From SG8-41 sp036555615 (lineage in GTDB: Bacteria; Pseudomonadota; Gammaproteobacteria; Burkholderiales; SG8-41), in assembly GCA_036555615.1 (NCBI GenBank), contig DATBKZ010000034.1, positions 97,364-161,363 of the forward strand: a stretch of DNA of 64,000 nucleotides, written 5' to 3'. A program made the translations under genes and the position numbers. How positions within the stretch are numbered: the stretch's first letter is position 1; the number at the start of each line of letters is the position of its first letter. A model generated the notes under the pieces. It made no database searches and was not told where the DNA came from. It was given only the letters and a program-made list of their open reading frames with translations. Below are positions 61,001-64,000 of the stretch, in pieces.

Positions 61001-61772
61001 GGACGAGGGCGAAAGCGTCGCCATCCGGCTGTTCGACACGCGCGCCGCGGCAGAGGCTGCCATGCGCGGAGGCGCGCTGCGCCTGCTGCGGCTCGCGCTC
61101 AAGGAGCAGGTGAAGCAGCTCGAAAGAAGTCTGCCGGGCTTTGCCCCCGCGGCGCTCGCCTTGCGGGGCCTCGCGCCGTCTGACGACTGGAAGGAAGACC
61201 TCGTGACCACAATTGCCGACCGCGCGTTCATCGGCGAGGACGATTTGCCGCGCAACGCGAACGCGTTCGAAGCCCTCAAGCAGCGAGCGCGGACGCGGCT
61301 TCCCGCGGTGCGCGAAGCTGCCTGCCGGCTGTTCGCAGCCATCGCGGACGAGCACCAGCGCGCCCAGCAGAAGCTCGCCGCTGCCGCAAAGCCCTTTCCG
61401 CATGCCGCGGCCGATGTCCGAAGCCAGATCGCGCGCCTCGTGTTCAAGGGATTCATGAGCGCGATGCCCTGGCAGCGGCTGCAGGACCTCCCGCGCTACC
61501 TGAAAGCAGCGCAGGTGCGGCTCGACCGGGTCGCCGCGGACCCGGAGCGCGACCAGCGTCACGCCGGAAACATCGCGGAGCTCTGGGGCCGCTACGAGGA
61601 GCGCGCGGCGAAGCTCGCCCGCGCGGGCGCATTCGACCCCAGGCTCGAGGATTTCCGCTGGCGCATCGAGGAGTTGCGCGTGTCGCTCTTCGCCCAGGAG
61701 CTGAAGACCCCCCATCCGGTATCCTACAAACGGCTCGACAAGCTGTGGTCGCATATCCACGAGCGGGCCTGA
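58041..61772 (+). CDS. hrpA: ATP-dependent RNA helicase HrpA (DEAH family)
   Basis: A 1243-residue DEAH-box helicase. Walker A is GETGSGKTTQLPKI (residues 44-57), the DEAH box is at 141-144 in IIDEAHERSLNID, the SAT motif is in VTSATIDAERFSRH and motif VI is RAGRCGR at 341-347. The long C-terminal region with OB and DUF3418-type segments is typical of bacterial HrpA (about 1300 residues in E. coli). The start is GTG at 58041, with an ATG four codons later. Family role: 3'-to-5' RNA unwinding, recently linked to ribosome rescue. Confidence 0.95.
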   Translation: MKFDMERRRANLPRPTYPQELPVVARREEIARAVTEHQVVIVCGETGSGKTTQLPKILLESGRGVAGMIGHTQPRRIAARTVAARIASELASPLGHAVGYKVRFSDRVSPDTYIKVMTDGILLAETQGDRQLRAYDALIIDEAHERSLNIDFLLGYVKALLPGRPDLKLIVTSATIDAERFSRHFGGAPVIEVSGRLYPVEVRYRPLAQGDAGNEEDLVDGIVGAVDELAREPGGGDILVFLPGEREIREATDALRQHHPGGAELLPLYARLSFEEQQRVFRPGGARRIVLATNVAETSLTVPGIRYVVDSGLARISRYSTRNKVEQLQVEPISRASADQRAGRCGRVAAGVCIRLYAEADYQSRPPYTDPEILRSSLAAVILRMKALALPDVERFPFLDPPAPRMIADGYQLLAELGAVDDSNRLTDMGRRLARFPIDPRVARMILAGAREQCLAELLIIAAALEVGDPRERPFERAEAADKAHERFQDEQSDFAALLRIWDHFEDAVEHRGSNRKLAQSLHEQFLSQRRLREWRDVHRQLAALVGEMGLHVNRQPAAREPVHRALIAGLLGNIGSKGEEAGEYLGARGIRFAIFPGSGLRKKQPKWVVAAELVETTRLYARCVARIEPEWVEAAAGDLVKRHYFDPHWERDRAQVAAYERVTLYGLTLVPRRRVHYGPIHPKEAREVFIRAALVAGEYDTRAPFFAWNRGLMKEVEALEHKARRRDVLVNEEAIYAFYDALVPEGIVNGAGFETWRTEAERANPRLLYMTRDYLMRHAAADVTETQFPDRLEAGGATLKLTYRFEPGHALDGVTATVPLHALNQLEARPFEWLVPGLIREKTTQCFKSLPKSLRRHLVPVPQHVTAFLEDWDSGDDRPGLFVALARYAQRVAGEPVSPEAWEAVELPAHLRMNFRVVDEAGRELAAGRDLAALKSQLGEAAQLTFASAATGIEKSGIRAWDFGELPDSIAFTRGGRPVTGYPALEDEGESVAIRLFDTRAAAEAAMRGGALRLLRLALKEQVKQLERSLPGFAPAALALRGLAPSDDWKEDLVTTIADRAFIGEDDLPRNANAFEALKQRARTRLPAVREAACRLFAAIADEHQRAQQKLAAAAKPFPHAAADVRSQIARLVFKGFMSAMPWQRLQDLPRYLKAAQVRLDRVAADPERDQRHAGNIAELWGRYEERAAKLARAGAFDPRLEDFRWRIEELRVSLFAQELKTPHPVSYKRLDKLWSHIHERA

Positions 61773-61941
61773 CGCCACTGCAATTCACGGGGCGCACGCA
61801 ATCCGGACGGTGCCACGTGCCTCAGCCCCGGGGCACGCGCGACATGCGCTTGAAATGAGGGAATGCGCGCGTTCAATCTCGGACACGGCAAACGTTTGCG
61901 CCTGCGGCGACAAGGGGTGGTCGGCATGAGGGAATAGGCCC

Positions 61942-61947
61942 TATAAT
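61942..61947 (+). promoter_or_regulatory. Candidate -10 box of the acyl carrier gene operon
   Basis: A perfect TATAAT lies 41 bases before the acyl carrier start codon, in the 215-base gap after hrpA. No convincing -35 hexamer is seen 16-18 bases upstream (GGTCGG), so the promoter would be weak or need an activator. Confidence 0.4.
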
Positions 61948-61987
61948 CCACAGCTGCGCGGGTAATGAGAAATCACGAGGAGACCGC

Positions 61988-62296
61988 GTGGCAGACATGC
62001 AAGGGACAGCGGTAGAACGGCTGCCGGGTAGCGGCGCGCTCAGCCCGCGGGAGTTGGCGCTCGCAGAGCTGATCGTCACGACGCTCAATCTGGATACGCG
62101 GCCCGTCGAGATCGACCCCGATGCTCCGCTCTACGGCGCCGGCCTCGGTCTGGACTCGATCGATATCCTGGAGATCGCGCTGGCGGTCTCGAAGGCCCAC
62201 GGCATCCGGCTGCGGTCGGACGACGAGAACAACCAGAAGATCTTCCGTTCGCTGCGCAGCCTCAACCAGCACATCGAGCAGTTGCAGGCGAAGTAG
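61988..62296 (+). CDS. Acyl carrier protein, aryl-polyene type
   Basis: A 102-residue carrier protein. The phosphopantetheine attachment Ser57 is in AGLGLDSIDILEIALAV, with the acidic surroundings and four-helix fold pattern of acyl carrier proteins. AGGAGACC lies before the GTG start. It is followed immediately by a COG4648 membrane protein gene and an AMP-ligase gene, an order typical of aryl-polyene biosynthetic loci. The extra N-terminal residues VERLPGSGALSPRELALAEL are a feature of that group. Confidence 0.9.
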   Translation: MADMQGTAVERLPGSGALSPRELALAELIVTTLNLDTRPVEIDPDAPLYGAGLGLDSIDILEIALAVSKAHGIRLRSDDENNQKIFRSLRSLNQHIEQLQAK

Positions 62297-62956
62297 ATGC
62301 GGCGTGCCGCCAGCTGGGCGTGGAAAGCGCTCATCGTCCTGGCCTGCGTTGCGTATCAATACCTGGTTCACGTGTCGGTGACCGGCGCGCCGGGAGGCGC
62401 GCTTCGCGCGGTGCTGCTGTGGCTGCCCCTGGTGGCGCTCGCGGGATGGGTCGTGGCGCGCGCGCGCAACAAGGCAACGTGGCTCGCTGCCCTGTCCGTG
62501 GCGGGCGTGATTGTCTATGTCGCGGAGAATCAGGAGCGGCTGGGGCTCGCCGCAGTCAGCGGCATCCCGCATGCCGCGGCCTACTTGTTCCTGTTGTGGT
62601 GGTTCGGGCGTACGCTGGTACCCGGCGCGGATTCGATGGTGACCCGGCTTGCCCGCCGCGTGCATGGCGTCCTTCCCCCGGACATGGAACGATTCACCCG
62701 CAGCGTGACGATCGCCTGGTGCGTGTTCTTCTTGGCGCAGCTGATTGTGTCGGCGGCACTCTTCGCGTTCGCTCCCCTCGAAGCCTGGTCGGCGTTCGTG
62801 AACCTGCTCAATCTTCCCTTGCTGGGCCTCATGTTTGCGGGCCAGTGGATTTATCGCAATGTCCGCCATCCCGACTTCCCGCGCGCGACCACGTGGCAGG
62901 CGATCGAGGCGTTTACCCAGGATGCGCGCCTCTCGCAGCGTGCGGAAGTGCGCTAG
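62297..62956 (+). CDS. COG4648 family membrane protein
   Basis: A 219-residue membrane protein with about six hydrophobic segments (WKALIVLACVAYQYLVHVSV, LAALSVAGVIVYVAENQERL). It begins directly after the stop of the acyl carrier gene (no gap), indicating coupling. Proteins of this family sit in aryl-polyene gene clusters between carrier proteins and the acyl-activating ligase; their role is not known. The C-terminus ends in a charged tail, which may face the cytoplasm. Confidence 0.85.
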   Translation: MRRAASWAWKALIVLACVAYQYLVHVSVTGAPGGALRAVLLWLPLVALAGWVVARARNKATWLAALSVAGVIVYVAENQERLGLAAVSGIPHAAAYLFLLWWFGRTLVPGADSMVTRLARRVHGVLPPDMERFTRSVTIAWCVFFLAQLIVSAALFAFAPLEAWSAFVNLLNLPLLGLMFAGQWIYRNVRHPDFPRATTWQAIEAFTQDARLSQRAEVR

Positions 62957-62965
62957 CATAGGTCC

Positions 62966-64000
62966 ATGACCTTCGTCTCCCTGGTTCGCGGATTCAGCGA
63001 CGGGGCGGCGTTCGCGTACCGCAAGGGATCGCGCATAAGCGTCGGTCGATTCCTGGCGGAAGCGTCGCGCCTCGCTGCGGCGCTTCCCGACCGGCGCTAT
63101 CTCCTCAATCTTTGCACCGATCGTTATCACTTCGCCGTGGGATTCGCGGCGGCGCTGCTGCGTCGCCAGGTGAGCCTGCTGCCGCCCAACGAGGCACCCG
63201 ACATGATCGAACGGCTGATCTCCCAGTTTCCGGGAGTCCATTGCCTGAGCGACCGGGCGACGGGGCTCGAGCCGCTCGAGACGATGCTGTTCCCGGCATG
63301 GAACGATCCCGATCCGTTTACGGCACCGGTGCCCGAAATCCTGGAATCACAGATCGCGGCCATCGTCTTTACGTCCGGGTCCACTGGTGAGCCGGTGCCC
63401 TATCGCAAGACCTGGGGGAGCCTCGCGCGGGTCGCGACCGCCGAGATCGGGATTCTTCGCCTGCGCGCGGGCATGGCGCTGATCGGCACGGTCCCGCCAC
63501 GGCATGTGTTCGGGCTGGAAGCCACGGTGCTGATGGTGATGCAGGGCGGTCTCGCGCTGCATGCCCGGCGGCCGCTGTTGCCGGCGGACATCCGGGCCGG
63601 GCTGGCGTCGCTTCCGCGCCCGCGCGCGCTCGTGACCACGCCCGTGCACCTGCGCGCGCTGCTTGCGGAAGCCGATGAGCTGCCGCCGGCCGACTTCCTG
63701 CTGTGCGCGACCGCGCCGCTTTCCCCGCAGCTCGCGGCGCAGGCGGAGGCGCGCTTCGGCGCGCCGTTGCACGAGATCTACGGTTGCACCGAATCGGGAG
63801 GCATCGCAAGCCGCCGCACGGTGCAGGGGAACGAGTGGCGGGCGATGAGCGGTGTTACGCTGCGCGCGGATGGCAGGGGCACGTGGGTGAAGGGCGGTCA
63901 CGTGGAGTCTGAGGTCATGCTGGCGGACGTGATCGAGCTGCGCGGGCGCGGGCGGTTTCTGCTGCACGGGCGCACGGCGGACCTGGTGAACATCGCGGGC
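62966..64000 (+). CDS. AMP-dependent acyl/aryl ligase (3' truncated by the window edge)
   Basis: The frame is open to the end of the window; 345 codons are seen. The adenylate-forming core motif is VFTSGSTGEPVPYRKTW, with IGTVPPRHVFGLEATVLMV and IYGCTESGGIASRRT as later adenylation motifs (the E of TESGG contacts the adenylate). It starts MTFVSLVRGFSDGAAFAYR at 62966, nine bases after the membrane protein stop. In aryl-polyene loci this ligase activates 4-hydroxybenzoate-type or related starter acids and loads the carrier protein. The next genes lie outside the window. Confidence 0.88.
   Translation, partial: MTFVSLVRGFSDGAAFAYRKGSRISVGRFLAEASRLAAALPDRRYLLNLCTDRYHFAVGFAAALLRRQVSLLPPNEAPDMIERLISQFPGVHCLSDRATGLEPLETMLFPAWNDPDPFTAPVPEILESQIAAIVFTSGSTGEPVPYRKTWGSLARVATAEIGILRLRAGMALIGTVPPRHVFGLEATVLMVMQGGLALHARRPLLPADIRAGLASLPRPRALVTTPVHLRALLAEADELPPADFLLCATAPLSPQLAAQAEARFGAPLHEIYGCTESGGIASRRTVQGNEWRAMSGVTLRADGRGTWVKGGHVESEVMLADVIELRGRGRFLLHGRTADLVNIAG

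Noticed and set aside
1..64000. CRISPR arrays, tRNA or rRNA genes, insertion sequences, phage genes
   Set aside because: No regularly spaced repeats, cloverleaf-like genes, transposases or integrases were recognised on either strand.

Overview
This is about 64 kb of a GC-rich chromosome, most probably from a betaproteobacterium in or near the Burkholderiales. The evidence is a phasin with a PhaR-like control region, two Bug-type (TctC) solute-binding proteins, TRAP and TAXI binding proteins, a KefB/C-type antiporter, gluQRS, hrpA and two HAE1 RND efflux systems. I see no rRNA, tRNA, IS element, phage gene or CRISPR array. No stretch over 300 bases lacks a gene.

Left part (1-13680, mostly + strand). 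The window opens inside a Mrp/NADH-dehydrogenase-like antiporter subunit. A TRAP transporter operon follows (binding protein, strong internal terminator, small and large permeases), then an amidase and a 55-residue membrane protein. Next come a D-glycerate-type dehydrogenase, a PAS-GAF-GGDEF-EAL protein with an altered EAL site, a CBS-domain protein and a molybdopterin-binding-domain protein. A convergent phasin has a near-ideal promoter. A HIT protein and a Bug binding protein close the section.

Central part (13681-30921). Seven minus-strand genes form a tightly packed catabolic cluster: alpha/beta hydrolase, Gfo/Idh/MocA dehydrogenase, creatininase-family hydrolase, cupin, D-2-hydroxyacid dehydrogenase, AhpD-like protein and a second Gfo/Idh/MocA dehydrogenase. 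A Bug binding protein lies just upstream behind its own terminator. The substrate is unknown. After it come a patatin-like lipoprotein, gluQRS, a TIM-barrel protein, a type II NADH dehydrogenase, a thioredoxin translationally coupled to an RND adaptor and pump, and a DegP-like protease without a signal peptide.

Right-central part (30962-49552). A run of redox and electrophile-stress genes comes first: two pirins, a glutathionyl-hydroquinone-reductase-like GST, a DODA-like dioxygenase, a DedA-rhodanese fusion, a CPA2 antiporter, a nitroreductase and MarC. The DedA-rhodanese gene has an in-frame TGA two codons after the predicted catalytic Cys, where relatives carry Cys. A ZIP transporter, an orphan sugar-binding-type protein, a VOC protein and a TAXI binding protein follow. 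Then comes a complete adaptor-pump-outer-membrane RND operon, divergent from its TetR/AcrR regulator, with an AcrR-type operator and a second, perfect 22-bp palindrome between them.

Right end (49570-64000). This holds a LysR gene with a nearly leaderless promoter, a DoxX protein, an aminotransferase, a methyltransferase, an LpxL-type acyltransferase, a histidine phosphatase, a lipase-like hydrolase, a lipoprotein metallopeptidase and a PEBP protein. The last two lie between copies of a 26-base inverted repeat. After hrpA, an acyl carrier protein, a COG4648 membrane protein and an AMP-ligase cut by the window edge look like the start of an aryl-polyene-type locus.
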